A stretch of DNA of 64,000 nucleotides from Coffea arabica. Taxonomy: Eukaryota > Streptophyta > Magnoliopsida > Gentianales > Rubiaceae. The DNA lies in the NCBI RefSeq assembly GCF_036785885.1, contig NC_092310.1, positions 3,782,001 to 3,846,000 of the forward strand, given 5' to 3'. How positions within the stretch are numbered: the stretch's first letter is position 1; the number at the start of each line of letters is the position of its first letter. The notes under the pieces were generated by a model. It was not told the DNA's origin, did no database searches, and saw nothing but the letters and a program-made list of their open reading frames with translations. The position numbers and the translations under genes were made by a program. Positions 10,898 through 23,810 of this stretch are shown here, piece after piece.

Positions 10898-13800
10898 TGT
10901 CGCGCCCCATTTTTTGAATAAATAAATGAATGGTTTAATAAATGTATTTTGTGATTGGAAAATGAATCGTGATTTAAAAGAAAAATGGGTCTAAATGGGA
11001 TTTTGAGAATGCGACGATTTGACCCAAAATTATAGTTTAAAAAGGGTTTTTAAAACTAAATACGGAGTCGCCACTTGATAATGAATTAAGGTGTACCAAG
11101 TCACCTAAAAATGTATTTTTAAAGAAAAATAGGAAAGAGTAGTGAGAAACCCTTTTTAAACGACTCATAGTCTACGTAAACCAAGAAAAAAGGTTCGGGA
11201 GTCACATTTGACAAAGGGGAAGGCAAGGATACAATCCAAGGCACCCCTTTGACCTAGCCAAGGCTAGTTGCGTGATTTAATCAAAAGATTTTCTTGTTTT
11301 AACCAAAGAATTTATTACATTTGGATGTGCTACATGAAATGCAAAACTCTAGATTCTAAGATGTCTCTTGTAAGGTTTTTGGTCCCAACCACATGAATTG
11401 TGGCGGCCAATGAAAGAAAACCTTATAGAGGTCGATTAATGCAAATGATGATTCAAGTGCAAGTGTGCAAGTGTAAAAAAGGGTGCATGTGTGCAATTGT
11501 ATGGAAATCCGAGTGTTTGTGTGCAAATGTATGAAATATAGTGATAAGTGTATATAGATCGTAATTAAGTGCAATTTTGTGAAGTAGAAACCAAAATTGA
11601 ACAATAAGGAAAGGAAAAGTAATGAGGAAATGTGAATTGAAAAAGTGAGTAAGTGAAAAATTGAGAATGAATGAACCTAAAGGAATGCATCAGGTCGGGT
11701 ATGGAAATGACTCCTAACTTTTTCGACTTTGATTTTCCCTTTGATTAGAAGGCAAAACTAGCGTGCTAAGGCTATCGAGTAGCCACACTCGCTCGTTTTC
11801 CTTATCGGAAGGGGACACTCAAGCAAAATGAACCCTATAGCTAGTATGGGATGCAAAACCCTAAAAATGGAGGGAAAAGGGGTTTGAGAGGCATGCCCAA
11901 TGATAAAACTAAAGAAAGTTGCATGATATGTGGTGAACAAGCAAATGATGCACTAATGAAAAGAAAGGAAAAAGCCTATTGGGTCTAGCGTTGGACTAGC
12001 CCATTCTATGAATTCCGACTAGCGTTGGACTAGTGGAAACGATGAAAGAAGCCACAACTAGCGTTGGACTAGTGTGGTGACGTACATTCATCCATTCCAT
12101 TCATCCACACTATGGAAAGCAAGTAGACATACCAAATACTCATAAACACGTAGCACGTAACATTTAGCATGCTCGACTAGATGCAAGGCCCTAATAAAGC
12201 AAGTAACAAGTAACACATAGGCATGCAACTAAGCTAATGAACTTATTACATTCACTAACTAAAACAAAAGGGGAAAGAGAAAATGGATCAAATTGCTCGC
12301 CACAGCCCTATCTATTACAAGCCAAGAGGTGTACACATACCCCATTTAAAAGAATAATTTAATAAAAGCAAGAATGAATGAAATAATGGAACTAAAGAAT
12401 GGTAATGAAAGCAAATTAGGCATGCGATTCACACTTAGCACATTGGATCACATAGGAGAGACAAAAGGGATAAAAGAAATTATACCTCCCTTGAAATGAA
12501 GCTCTAATGGAGTGAAATCAACTTATTTACCCTCCAAAATAAAAGAAATGGTCAAGGTACCAATTTATTTGAGAAAATTAAAGAAAATAGGCAAACACAA
12601 GCTCACTTGGTCATAAAGCCCCTAAATTCATGTATGACGTGCAATTTAAACAAAGCATGGTAACTAATTGAAGCAAACAAACAATGAAAAGTGGTAAAGT
12701 TTGAGCTGCCAAGGACCAAATTGAAGAGATTATTCAATTGCTTGGGTTATAGTGGCATAAGGAGAAACCTAAGGGGTCAAAGTGCAATTCTTGGACATTT
12801 ACATGCATGCATACGTAGGAAACAAAATTTCTGCAATGAACATCTTCTTGATATTAAAACAAACGCTGGCTGCAATTTCCATCTTATGCACAAATTCTAA
12901 GCAGCTTTGACTAACCCTTTCACCTATCCAAACTTTGGATGAAGCAACAAAACGAACAAGTTCCACATCTAACAATCAAAACATGGAAGGAAATTATGCA
13001 AAAGCTTATGAAACATTGATGCAAGATGAAAGAAGATTGCTACAATTTAGGAGCTTTGGCAAAGGGTGTGACCTTTCGGCAACAAAACTAGTTGTGATTC
13101 TCATTTTCAAACACAGGTCTCAAGTGTGCCGAACATAAGGCATGCTGCATTTTAGTTTCCTAACTCAATTTTTTCCAGTTTTTGACACATGATTTTGATT
13201 GAATACTCCCAACTCCAGGTTCACATCTTTACACTAAGCAATTAACTAACCAACCAAGCCAATCAAGATCAACAAAAATCAGATGGAAAGCCACGCCCAA
13301 AAAAATCTAGAACATATGTGCGCAAGACTGGTTCAATGGTTAATTTCAGCAAGCACTTGGTCCTAATTTAAAGCTTTCAAGCCTCCCCAAGCACACACGT
13401 ATATTGCATCTTCAACTCCAACCAACCATATAACTCACATGCGTTAAACCAAAGAGGAAAATCAAATCATTTCAGAAGGCTTAGATACCCAGAAATTATC
13501 AATCAAAAATGAAAATCTGTTTGCTGTTCAACTGTGAGACAGACTTCAGATTCAAAGTACTTCAGAAATAATTCATGTTCATGCTAAAATTTGACTCAAA
13601 CAAACCAGAAAACAATGCCAATGAGCCAGAGTTTTAAATGAGGACAGGTAAGTTCACGGCCAACCTTCATACAAAATCAGTTAACGGCCAACCTTAGATT
13701 GCCGCAAGACTCTTCATTCATTTTTTTTAATCTTCAACCCAAATCACAAATCTTTACCATTATTGAACCACATCCCAACAATCAACATCATGAATTTTTA

Positions 13801-15190
13801 GGCTTCTAACAAGAAAACAATATGCAACACTTCCACATGTAAAAATCTATTCCAGAAATTCCAACTCTTCGGCCCCTTTAGCGTTAGAACAAAATGAAGA
13901 ACTAGCCCAAGACAAAACAGGCATGATCGATAACTACCCAAACAAAACTGATTCTCACGACAAACAAACTCCAAAATCTTCAATCTCAACCTCCGACAAC
14001 AAACCCAGAATGTCAATATAAACTCATCATATCAAAACAATGTCCAAACCTGCAACTCTCTACCGTGAAACTTGCGGACCAAAACTGAAAATTTATGAAG
14101 TCTAATGGAAAAGGAAAAACATACAAACTGCTGAGCTTGTTGGGAGATATGAAGCCAGAAAAGGATTACCTTTGTAGCCTATGAAGTTGAGATGTAGGAA
14201 TCCAAATTTTGGGAGCTCAGAGTCTTCTGTCGTTCGCTGGAAAAATGCAGGCTGGAAGGTCGAATTTTTTGCTGCTCTTCACCTCCTTGCCCGTCGATTT
14301 CTGCCGCTTTTGCCTTTGTTGAGTTTCTATCAATTTCCTCTAGATTCAATCACCACTCCCATCCTATGTTCTCTCCCTTCTCACCTCTATCTCAGCCCAT
14401 ATTTCTCCCTCCCCTTTCTGTTCAGTCGTCACTCTTTTTTTTTCTTCTTTTGCCGTTTCTTTTGCTCTTTTTGTTCCGTCAATCTCTTCTCACCATCTCG
14501 GTTTTTCCTTAGCCGTTCCTAGCTGTTTTTTTTTTCCTTGTGTTTTCCTTTTGCCGTCCAACTCCCTCTTTGATTTTTCAGCCGTTCTTTTCTACCCTTC
14601 CCCTTGCGGCTGTCCCTTTGGCTTTTATATGGGCAGCCTCCAACCCTAAAACTCCAGGATCTTCTGCTATATTTGCAACTAAGGATCTCCCCAAAGTTCA
14701 CTTGCAAGCTGCGTTTTTGCAGCAGCTTGCATGCTGAGCGTTAGTTTTAGTTTTTTTTTTAAACTTAATAAATACAGAATATAAATAATAATAATAATAA
14801 TAACAAAATGACAAAATCATGTAACAATAATAAAAATGAAAACAAATAAATAAATAAATAAAAACAACAAAAATGTCCATTTTTCAAATTTTCTCCATTT
14901 TTCCCCTTTTTCCTTTTTTCTTTTCTTTTCTCAAAATAACTTAATAAAAATAACTAAAGTGCCAAAAGATTGAATTTGAACGTATTTTTGTGACCAATTT
15001 TCCCTTTTTCTCTTTTTTCATGATTTTTCCATTGTTTTCTTTTTCTTTTGAGAAATTCCATCCTAAAAGTTTAAAATAAAATAATGACATGAAAACTAAA
15101 AAAAACTAAAAATGAATAAAACAAACATGACAAAAACAAAAACTAAGAAACAAAGAGTAAATGAACTTGAGCTAAAATTTGGTGTCTACA
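10898..15190 (+). mobile_element. Large solo LTR (Ty3/gypsy, possibly Ogre/Tat type)
   Basis: Starts TGTCGCGCCCCATTTTTTG and ends TTTGGTGTCTACA, with the TG...CA termini of an LTR, and is bounded by a perfect 5-bp direct repeat CCTAC (10893-10897 and 15191-15195). The 4293 bp contain no gag or pol reading frame and no second LTR, so a solo LTR left by LTR-LTR recombination is the simplest reading. LTRs of several kb are typical of the Ogre/Tat lineage, but the lineage is inferred from length and termini only. The interior carries C/T-rich tracts (14270-14600), many small spurious ORFs and three copies of a short repeat near 12 kb. Confidence 0.7.
11985..12074. repeat. Three copies of CTAGCGTTGGACTAG
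   Basis: The 15-mer CTAGCGTTGGACTAG occurs three times within about 90 bases inside the solo LTR, spaced 22 and 48 bases apart. Its ends CTAG...CTAG are themselves inverted. Function unknown; possibly an LTR regulatory or packaging repeat. Confidence 0.7.
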
Positions 15191-15405
15191 CCTACTGTCA
15201 GCCACTGTTGACTGAAATACTATCCTCTTTTTTTCTTCTCTCTCTCCCTCCCTCCTTCTCTCCTTCTCTCATCCTTTCCCCCTTCTCTAGCTATCCCTTC
15301 TCTCTCCTCTACATCACCTTGCACTCCTAGCTCTCCCTTTCTCTTGTCCCCGCAACTTTTGATCATGCGATCGTCTCAAGCTGCATGACCGAAGGTCAAA
15401 GGAAC

Positions 15406-16071
15406 TAAGGGTGGCAATCAGGTCAAGTCGCAAGTTGGCCAGTTGTGTTAAGATTTAGTATCCTAAATAACATGTCAACTTGACTGCGATTTGAAAAATT
15501 AAATTTGCCAACTTTCTTGGCCTGAAACCTTCTCGTTAATTTTGTGAGTTATTTGAACTGGACCTAAACAACCTATTTGATTAACTTTCTTTCTTTTTTC
15601 TTTGGCACTTTTGCCTTGAGAGAATGGTAGACTTTTCTACAATGGAGTTTCCATAAGGATAGACAGCCCAATCCTAGATTTTGTATATAGTGGTTGTGGT
15701 AATTTTTGGATTTTCCTTTTTGTACAAGAAAAAGATCATGAATAAAAACAAAATTATGACATTTTCACAAATAAAATATCTTATTTTTGCATAATATCCA
15801 TGATTCCATCCTCAAATACTAATTTATAGCATTGGCTAGTTTTCTTTTGATTTATTTCATACCTCCAATTTATTTATTGATTATAAACTTACACATCATA
15901 CAAGTCAAATGGGTCAACCTCTATTTGACCTGATTTGGATATTTTTGTGCTGCTAGTTATTCAGGTTTGACTTGATTTTTATCAGATCTCATGAAAAGTG
16001 AATCCATACCCGCTAATTTTGTATTAAATTTGAGTCATATTTTTGGGTTATGTCGAGAATTGTCACTCCTA
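15406..16071 (+). mobile_element. hAT-like non-autonomous element, copy 2
   Basis: Starts TAAGGGTGGCAATC and ends GAATTGTCACTCCTA, an imperfect terminal inverted repeat. Flanks AAAGGAAC (15398-15405) and ATAGGGAC (16072-16079) match at 6 of 8 positions, compatible with an old 8-bp duplication. Non-coding and AT-rich. An inverted relative lies at 9103-9690 on the other side of the solo LTR. Confidence 0.5.
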
Positions 16072-16078
16072 ATAGGGA

Positions 16079-16225
16079 CAGAGAGGGGTGCAGGAGAGAG
16101 GGGAGAGGAGATTATTGAGGAAGGGGTAAGGAGGAGAAGAGGGAGGAGAGAAGAGGAGAGGAAAGGAAAGGAGGAGGGGAAAGCGGAAGGAGAAGAGGGA
16201 GGGAAAGAAAAGAAAGAAAGGCACT
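16079..16225. repeat. Purine-rich (GA/GGA) tract
   Basis: About 145 bases almost free of pyrimidines on the plus strand. Potential triplex-forming DNA. A reading frame across it (Arg/Glu/Gly only) is an artefact. Confidence 0.7.
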
Positions 16226-16518
16226 AGTATTGGCATTGCGGAGGTGTTGACTAGCGATGGTGGAGTGAGGTGGGGAGGAGAAACAGAAAGAAGAAATGTA
16301 AGAAAGAAAAAAAAATTCGAATATTTTTGGTTATTTTAGAGTGTGTATTTTAAAATTTTGAAGTGTTTTTAAAGTTGCAGAAAAATTTCGCCATAAACAA
16401 ACATGCTAAAAAATTACTTCTAAATGTGGTCAGGGTTTTAGTGGTTGAAAATTGGGGGGGGGGAGTTGTCATGTGCTTTTTTCTTTTTTTTTGAATACAA
16501 AGGAGAGGCCACTGCCTT

Positions 16519-19500
16519 CTAACATGGTATTAAACGTGGGGTTGTGACCACAATCATATCTGCTCCTAGTAACTCCCTTAGTCCTTCCGGTGGCTCTTCT
16601 AATCTTCCACCTGTTGACTGTAAACTGATTGCTTCCTTGGCTAGCCAGTCTGCACATCGATTTCCTTCCCTCCAGATATGTTGCAGCTTGCAAGACCAAT
16701 CTCTGCTCTTCATGCTCCTAATCTGTTTCACCAGATTGTGGTAAGGCGATGTGATCACTACCTCCTCTATTAACTCCAGACCCACTTTTGAGTCCGACTC
16801 TAAAATTACTTCTTTGTATCCTTTATCCCAAGCCAGCTGCAGTCCTTTAAGAATTCCCCATAGCTCAGCCGCTATGTTACTTGCTTTCCCTATACTCTCT
16901 GCAAATCCTCCTAACCATATTCCTGCCGTATCCCGAATGAGCCCACCAACTCCAGCTCTTCCGGGATTCCTTTCTGATGCACCATCGACGTTAACTTTGA
17001 TCACTCCTTCCCGTGGTGGGATCCATCTTATAAAACACTCTTTCTTAGAGCTTCTGCCTCTCCCATTGACGAGGAGCTGCCGCACTTGCTCTGCCAACTG
17101 CCTCAAGGCTATTGGGGACATCTTAAGGAAGTTATTCTCGCCTTTAAAAGCAAATCCGTTTCTAGCCCTCCATGCATGGTATGTCGTTATTTGGAAAATT
17201 AGTTGCCACACCACTCTCCCCCCAGCTCCTATGCCATCTTGCGTTAGGTTCCAATCAATCCAATCTATCATACTTTTACTAAAAAATTCCTCCCAAAAAT
17301 GTGGGAACACCAAGCTTCTCCAAATAGACTTAATCCAGGCGCAATCTCTGAGTGCATGGAGTGCGGTTTCAGCGTGCTCTCTACATATCGGGCATTTGTC
17401 CTCCAACGCCAAGTGCCTTCTCTTCTTCTCTTTTTGTGTAAGTAAGTTGCCATGTCTGACCATCCACAACAGAAATTGCCACCTCTCAGGACCTCTCTAT
17501 TTCCAAATTCTCTCCCATGCTTTAGCTTTTCGCCCCAATTGTTCCTCTTCTAAAAGAATTTCATAAGCTGAAGCGGTCGTAAACTCCCCTCTTACTTCTG
17601 GGCTCCAACTCATTACATCTGGGTTATCCTCCCCGTGCACTACACAATATCCTTTGAGTTTAGCTAGCGTATCCAGTGTTAATACTCCTTCCAATTCATC
17701 CCATTTCCATCCCTCTCCTGCCCTCCAGTACTCCCCAACCTTCCGTTGCAAAATCTCAGGGTTCAAATCCCCTTCGACTTCTTCAACTAGAGGTGCATCT
17801 ATCAGCCACCTATCTGTCCAGAACAGAGCAGACTTGCCATTTCCGATTCTCCACTTTCTTCCTCTAGCTATAACCTTACTTCCTTCGCAAATACTCTTCC
17901 ACGTGTGTGAATCGCCAACCTTTTTCAAGAATAGTTCTCCTCGTCTTCCACAATATTTCTCTCTCAAAACTTGCTTCCACAAAGCCTCCTCACTATCCAT
18001 TAACCTCCAGCTTGCTTTTGCTAACAATGCTTTATTCACTCTACTCAGTCTCCGAATCCCTAGTCCACCTCTTCCTTTTGGTTGCGACACCTCCCCCCAC
18101 CCTACATGGTGAAGTTTCCTCTCAGTCGAGCTGTCCCCCCAGAGGAAGCCCCTAGCTATCTTTTCTATCTCCTCCACCACTGAGCAAGGGAGCAAGCTCG
18201 TTTGCATGGAGTAATTTGGAACTGCTGTAAGCACTGACTTGATCAGAGTTGCTCGGCCTGCAAAGGACAGTTGCTTGCTTTGCCATCCTGCCAATCTACT
18301 TCTCACCTTATCCAGCAAATCTGTGTAAGTAGCCTTATTCACCCTTGTGTGCAGAATAGGCATTCCTAAATACTTCCCCAAGTCTTGTGTCTCTTTAACT
18401 CCTGTCAGCCTGCACATTTCCCTTACCACTTGTCTTGGGACATTTGAAGATGCGAACAGTTTAGACTTGCTTACATTCACCTTCTGTCCCGATAGCATAA
18501 AGAACTCCTCCAAAGTCTTCCCCACTTCCCGTGCTTGTTCGACACTTGCTTCGGCGAAGAGGAAAAGGTCATCCGCAAACATGAGATGTGTAATAAGTGG
18601 TCCTGATCTTGATGCCTTCATTCCTTTCCATCTCCTCTCACCCGCTGCTTTATTTATCAGACGACTCAATCTTTCCATACATAAGATAAATAAGTAAGGG
18701 GAAATGGGGTCCCCTTGCCTAATCCCTCTCTGTGGAGTGAATGGTTCTGATCTTCTTCCATTCCAAAGAATTTCCATGCTTTCCGCCCGTACACAATTCA
18801 TGATAAGAATCACCAGATCTTGGGGAATTCCCACAAATTCCAGGGTTTGCTTCAAAAAATTCCATCTCACCCGATCATATGCTTTTTCCAGGTCCACCTT
18901 GATGGCCACATAACCTTTTCCTCCTTTTTTCCTCCTCATTGTATGGATCATTTCCTGGATAATTATAATGTTATCAGATGTAAACCTTCCAGGAAAAAAA
19001 CTCGCCTGATGAGGGCCAACTAGATCTTTCAGCATAGGTCGCAGGCGATTCACTATAATCTTGGTAATTACCTTGTAGCATACATTACACAAAGATATTG
19101 GTCTCAACTTTGCTACCGTATCAGGGTTTTGCACCTTAGGTATTAAGGCAATGTAAGTAGTGTTCATGCCTGGCGGGAGGTGTTTTTCTCTAAAGACTTG
19201 TTGAATGCATTTAACAAATGAGCCACTCACCTGGTTCCAGCATCTTTGGTAGAAGCTCGCGGGTATCCCATCTGGACCTGGTGACTTATCCCCCTTTATC
19301 TCGAACAAAGCCCTTTTTATCTCCTCTGCATCCACTGCTCTGGAAAGGCGTCCCCCTTCTCTAGTTGACAGGGTTGCAAAACAGTGAAACTGACTAACCA
19401 TTCTAAGTTGGTCTCCATCACTATACAGCTCCTTGAAGAAATCGACCACGATACCTCTCACCGTGTCGGGATCCTCCTGCCACCTTCCTTGTTTATCCCT

Positions 19501-20639
19501 CAGACTGTGGATTGTGTTTTTTCGTCTTCGAATAGTAGTTGACAAGTGGAAAAATTTTGTGTTTCCATCCCCATATTTCAACCATTCCACCTTCGCCCTT
19601 GGTGCCACATTATCTCTTCTTGCTCCAGGATAGTATTATACTCTGCAATTAATTTCTTTTCCAGTCCTAGCAGGTGAGTAGAAGGCTGTCGAGAAAGGCT
19701 CCTCTGGATACCATTAATTCTAGCCTGACATCTTTTCTTCCTTCTAAGAATATTACCAAAAACCTCCCTATTCCAGTTACCAATTTTTTCCGTAAAAATT
19801 TTCACATTCTCCAGCAAGTCCACATTATTATTCCAACTTTGGTCCACTTGATTATAGAAATCCTGGTGAGTAAACCAGGCATTCTCTACCCGGAAGGGAC
19901 TACAACCCCTCTGTCCATCGTCCCTTTTCGTATTCACTCTTATCGGATGATGATCTGAGTGAGTTCGTGTAAGGTGAGTAACGCTAGCCTTTTGGTAATC
20001 CAGATTCCACATTCCATTGCACAACACTCTATCCAATCTTTTCCGAACATTGGCACCTCCCTCTCTGCAATTGTTCCAAGTAAGAGCTGGGCCACTAAAA
20101 CCCAAGTCAATCAGCTCGCATATCTGGATGCACTCAATTAAGCTGTTTGAATATTCCCCTACAAAGCGTCGCCCCCCTCTCTTCTCAGTTGAGTCCACAA
20201 CTTCGTTAAAGTCCCCCAACAGTAACCACGGAAACTTTACTTTCTCACCAAGCTCCTGCAAATACTTCCATAGTAACTTCTGCAACTCTTTTTCCGGTGA
20301 GGCATAAATTGCCGACATCAACCATTCTTTCCCATCTCTGTTTTTCACCACAGTATTCACGATCTGCCAGTTAGTGGACACTACTTCTACTTCCACCTCC
20401 CGATCATTCCAGAACATCCAAATTCCTCCTGAAAAACCTTGCGCTTCAACGAAAGCCATCTGGTTAAAATTAAATCGCCGTAGTATCCTTGCACCTTTAT
20501 CACTACTTGTTCTTGTTTCTACTAGGACCAGAATCATAGGGTCATTATCCCTTATAATTTCCTTTAGATTTCTCCAGAATCGGCTATTCACCGCTCCTCT
20601 GCAATTCCAGCAAATTATTCTTGTATCCATATAAACCAT
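16519..20639 (-). pseudogene. LINE ORF2: endonuclease - reverse transcriptase - RNase H
   Basis: The replicase of the LINE: nicks target DNA, reverse-transcribes the element RNA at the nick and may remove template RNA. From the ATG at 20639 the endonuclease shows IICWNCRGAVNSRFW, LLGDFNEVVDSTEKRGG and HSDHHPIR. The RT region has ISLCNVCYKVITKIIVNRL, RQGDPISPYLFILCMERLS and the catalytic FADD near 18569-18580. A Cys/His segment (CPICREHAETALHALRDC) and an RNase H domain (VNVDGASERNPG, ELWGILKGLQLAW, ESDSK, GNRCADWLA) follow. Two lesions: a single-base frameshift near 19597-19608 between EN and RT (HQG.. versus ..RAKVEWLKYGDGNTKFFH) and an in-frame TAG at 17497-17499. Otherwise the frame is continuous to the stop at 16519. 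A GTG start at 19608 is an artefact of the frameshift. Confidence 0.9.
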
Positions 20640-20666
20640 TACATTACAGATATCGGAAGTATGGAC

Positions 20667-22598
20667 TCAAGTCCCCTCCTCCATTACCCCACTTGAGCTC
20701 TCCTGCTCTGCACTTACTCTGCTTTCGGTATTAGCTACCACCTTATGGTGTTGGCTATGGTCTCTGGTATTTATCCTTGCAAGGGCCGGGAACTCGTGGT
20801 TTGTTAGGTGGAAACCCCTTATACTGCCACCATCCCCTGGGTCTAGGTTCTTTGCCTTCTCCTGCTCCACTGTGGCAGTGGTATTCGTCATCTGATGCCA
20901 CATCTCCCTCTCCTGCCCCTGTTTACTCTCCCCTCTTCCTTCACTGACTCTGGGGTCAAGCGCATGACAGTTTCCTGCTCGGTTTCCCTTACCCCCTAGC
21001 TTGATAGCATGTTGGCCTGCCTCGCTCTTCCCTCCTACTTTGGCTCCTGTTGCTCTTTGCTTTTTGAGGGCAAGAACTTCCACCTTCTTATTAGGCCTTG
21101 AAACTTCCTTCCCTTGTCTGCTCGGTGCTGACTTTGTTCCCTTAAAAACCATGCCATCAGGCGAGCTTGGGATGGCGTTAATGATATCCCTCAGTACATC
21201 TCTTGAGGTTATCTTTTCTGGTGCAAACCCCTCTGCTTCCATCTCGAACAGTGCCCCGAATCAAGACCCTGAGCTGTTTCCCCAATTACTGGAGCCTCCA
21301 CGATCCACTTGTGTTTTCTTCCCATATTGTTTCGTGCTTGTTTCCCCTTGCTCATATAGCCCATGAGTTCTATCCTGGGCTCTCCCTCCTCTTTTGGAGA
21401 AATTTGTCTTCATTCCATCACTGTTCTCACCAAAGGGTCCAAAAAAAAAAGAATTCCCCAACCCACTCCCTTGCTGGGTTCTGGATCCCTGTACTCTACT
21501 ATCTGGCTTGCTTCTCCTCTGTCTCGCCAGCATCCATGGTCCATAGGGATTAGCCTCCGGCAATGCCCTCTTGTCTGTCCGCTGATCTTCCCCAGCCACT
21601 GGGTTAGCCTGTGCATCCGTGCCCCCTCCATTGTCGGAGTTTTTATGACAATTTGCAGCAATGTGGCCATATTGGCCACAGTCGAAACAGATCGCATCCA
21701 GCCCTTCATATTCAACTGCCTGCAGGTCATTGTTCACCCAAATAAATGGTACTAGTGGCTTTTTTAAGTCTACTTCCACACAGATCCGCGCATACTTCCC
21801 CCTAGTCACCTCCAGTGTTTGGCTGTCCACCTTCACGGCCTTACCCACCACATTCCCCACTTTCATGAGAAAACCTTCCACATAGTATTCAATCGGCAAC
21901 CCTGGCAATCTTACCCAGGCTAATGTTGTCTTGATATCCTCCTGCGCAGGCCTAAAGTCCGGCCTCCATTTGCTTATGGTGACATAGTTACCCTGGAACA
22001 TCCAAGGCCCTCCCTCTAGCACCTTCTGGTAATCCTCCTTCTTGAGGAACCGCGTGATAAAGTAGCCATGTTCCAGGTCTATGAGTTCAAAATATTGGTC
22101 CAGCTTCCATAATTCTCTCAATTTGACTTCAAGAGCTCGGAAGTTAACTGTTCGACCCAGCACCTTGACAATGAGACTCTTCCTCCAAGGCTTCCAGAAA
22201 TCCGGAAACTGCCCCTTTTCTGTTTTTACTCTCGGAAATTGCGAGGCTCCGATCTCTGCCTCCTTCTCCGAGTCCTTCTCTTCCTCTCCGTTTGCTTCAG
22301 CTACATCCATGTCCTCCTCAGAGCCATCGTAGAAGGCCTGTTTCCTTGGCTTCTCCCTCAGGGCTTCGAGGAAAGACCTCCCGGATCAAGGTGACGCTGG
22401 GGGAATGGGCGTGGGAACCGCTGGCGTCGACCCATCCTCAGTTCTAGGGCTCGGGTTAGGGACGACTTCCCCTGAAGATCTTCGCTTAAATTTCTTATGT
22501 TCACGTCGGGCGCTACCATCGATCATTCCTTCAACACAATCTTCTCCTCGATCTGGGTGTTTCCGAGCGTCTTCTACTGGAGCCTCCATATCGCCCAA
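20667..22598 (-). pseudogene. LINE ORF1: DUF4283-like, zinc-knuckle RNA-binding protein
   Basis: The RNA-binding partner of ORF2, thought to coat LINE RNA. The frame runs from ATG at 22598 to the stop at 20667, interrupted by two TGA codons (22386-22388 and 21261-21263) without any frame change. Both could be CGA to TGA transitions at methylated CpG. The central part (about 21700-22250) resembles the plant DUF4283 domain: LWKLDQYFELIDLEHGYF, VLEGGPWMFQGNYVTISKW and WVRLPGLPIEYY. A CCHC knuckle CFDCGQYGHIAANC lies at about 21650-21693. The C-terminal 190 residues are low-complexity, Lys/Glu/Gly-rich. The domain name rests on pattern recognition. Confidence 0.82.
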
Positions 22599-22639
22599 AG
22601 AAATCTTTAATCAGCGATTCTTTTTATGTAAAGAGAAAC

Positions 22640-23800
22640 AAATTTGATGTCCACTAGAAATAGGTTCATTGCAATTTTTTGGTCAAAAAATTGGGCGAAA
22701 ATGAGCTCTAGGACCAAATGAGTAAAATTCTTATATCTAAATGACTATTTTGACTAATTTTAAATATGAGGGACAAAAAAGTTTTTCTCGGAAACTTGAA
22801 GAACCAAATTGACAATTTTCCTATTCCTAGTTTTGCACATTTTTCTTATACTAGCTTGTTTCTTTTTGACCCTGTATCTCTGGTTTTTCCTGAACTGCCA
22901 AAAACAAAGCAACTAGAGAGGGCAGAAAGGTTCGCCTGCCCCCCAGGTCCCCAAAGATACTCTCTAGAAACTAAAATGTTTTCAACCAAATGTTCTTCGA
23001 AAAAGTCGAATCAAACCCACTTTCATACGAAATTCCACTGCAACCTTTGTTCTTTCAAAGCAAATTTCCTGCGCTGCACTATAAACAACCATGACAATAT
23101 ATTTGTCTCCGCAAAAACGCATTTTATACGTCAAATTGACATTTTCATTCGTCTTGCTAGTTTAGCCAAGTAAACTCATACTTTTTTTTTTGAGAATACC
23201 AAGCCAGTTTAGCTCTCATATTTAAAGTGGAGATAGCCTCTGATTCCTGAATTTGTTCATAAATCATATAAGATGTTTCTTAAAAGTTCGTCCGTATTTA
23301 CGTAGGAAACTTTTGACTATTCATTTCTGGTAGATTTCCACCTTTTTCCACGATATAGCGTTGAAGTGCTGAAAGTTCATGGCAAAAATCCTTCACCATT
23401 CAATCTCAAGTTCCAACAGAGTGAGATAGCTCTGGCAAAATCAAGGGTTTTTATACTCACGTGTAACAAGAATTTGAGTTGAAGCGGACTGACAAGCTAC
23501 CATAAGAAACAATAAGCTCAGTCCATATATAAGCTCAGGCAGCAGCCCGCTTTCAGTCTTCATGAAGATCTCAACTTTCATTCCCTTTAGAGATCCTGCA
23601 GCCTAACCTTAGCTTTCTGTAAAATGGGATGTTCTTGATTTTCCCTCTCCATCATGAACTTCTCAATTCTCATAGATGAACTTTGCGATCTTAATCATCA
23701 CAGCTTGATTCCATATTAAACTTATCTGGTTTTAGGCCAAAAACTCCTGAAGCATCCACTCAGAAGAGCTGGAAAGGTAGATGATCTCGGAGGAAGGATC
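22640..23800. other. Intergenic, no gene recognised
   Basis: Contains AGGACCAAATGAG- and GAACCAAATTGAC-type phrases seen in many plant dispersed repeats, but no boundaries could be set. An open frame at 22766-23173 (plus) has no recognisable domain and is probably chance. Confidence 0.5.
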
Positions 23801-23810
23801 ATGGCAATGT

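Larger units (their letters stand above)
16477..22620 (-). mobile_element. L1-type LINE, nearly full length
   Basis: A minus-strand non-LTR retrotransposon with ORF1 (20667-22598) followed by ORF2 (16519-20639) and a short 3' UTR ending in an A-rich tail (the T-rich tract 16477-16492 on the plus strand). Structure and order, gag-like zinc-knuckle ORF1 then endonuclease, reverse transcriptase, Cys/His domain and RNase H, match plant L1-like LINEs. Only four obvious lesions were found over about 5.9 kb of coding sequence, so the insertion is fairly recent. I could not find a matching target-site duplication; the 5' edge is approximate. Confidence 0.88.

Noticed and set aside
14181..14737. Open frames in the C/T-rich end of the solo LTR
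   Set aside because: Pyrimidine-rich tract gives Leu/Phe/Ser runs; lies inside a non-coding LTR.
16751..17566. 271-codon plus-strand frame inside the LINE
   Set aside because: Opposite strand of the RNase H and Cys/His region of ORF2; no domain.
22766..23173. 135-codon plus-strand frame
   Set aside because: No recognisable domain, repeat-derived start; kept only as a comment in the intergenic entry.
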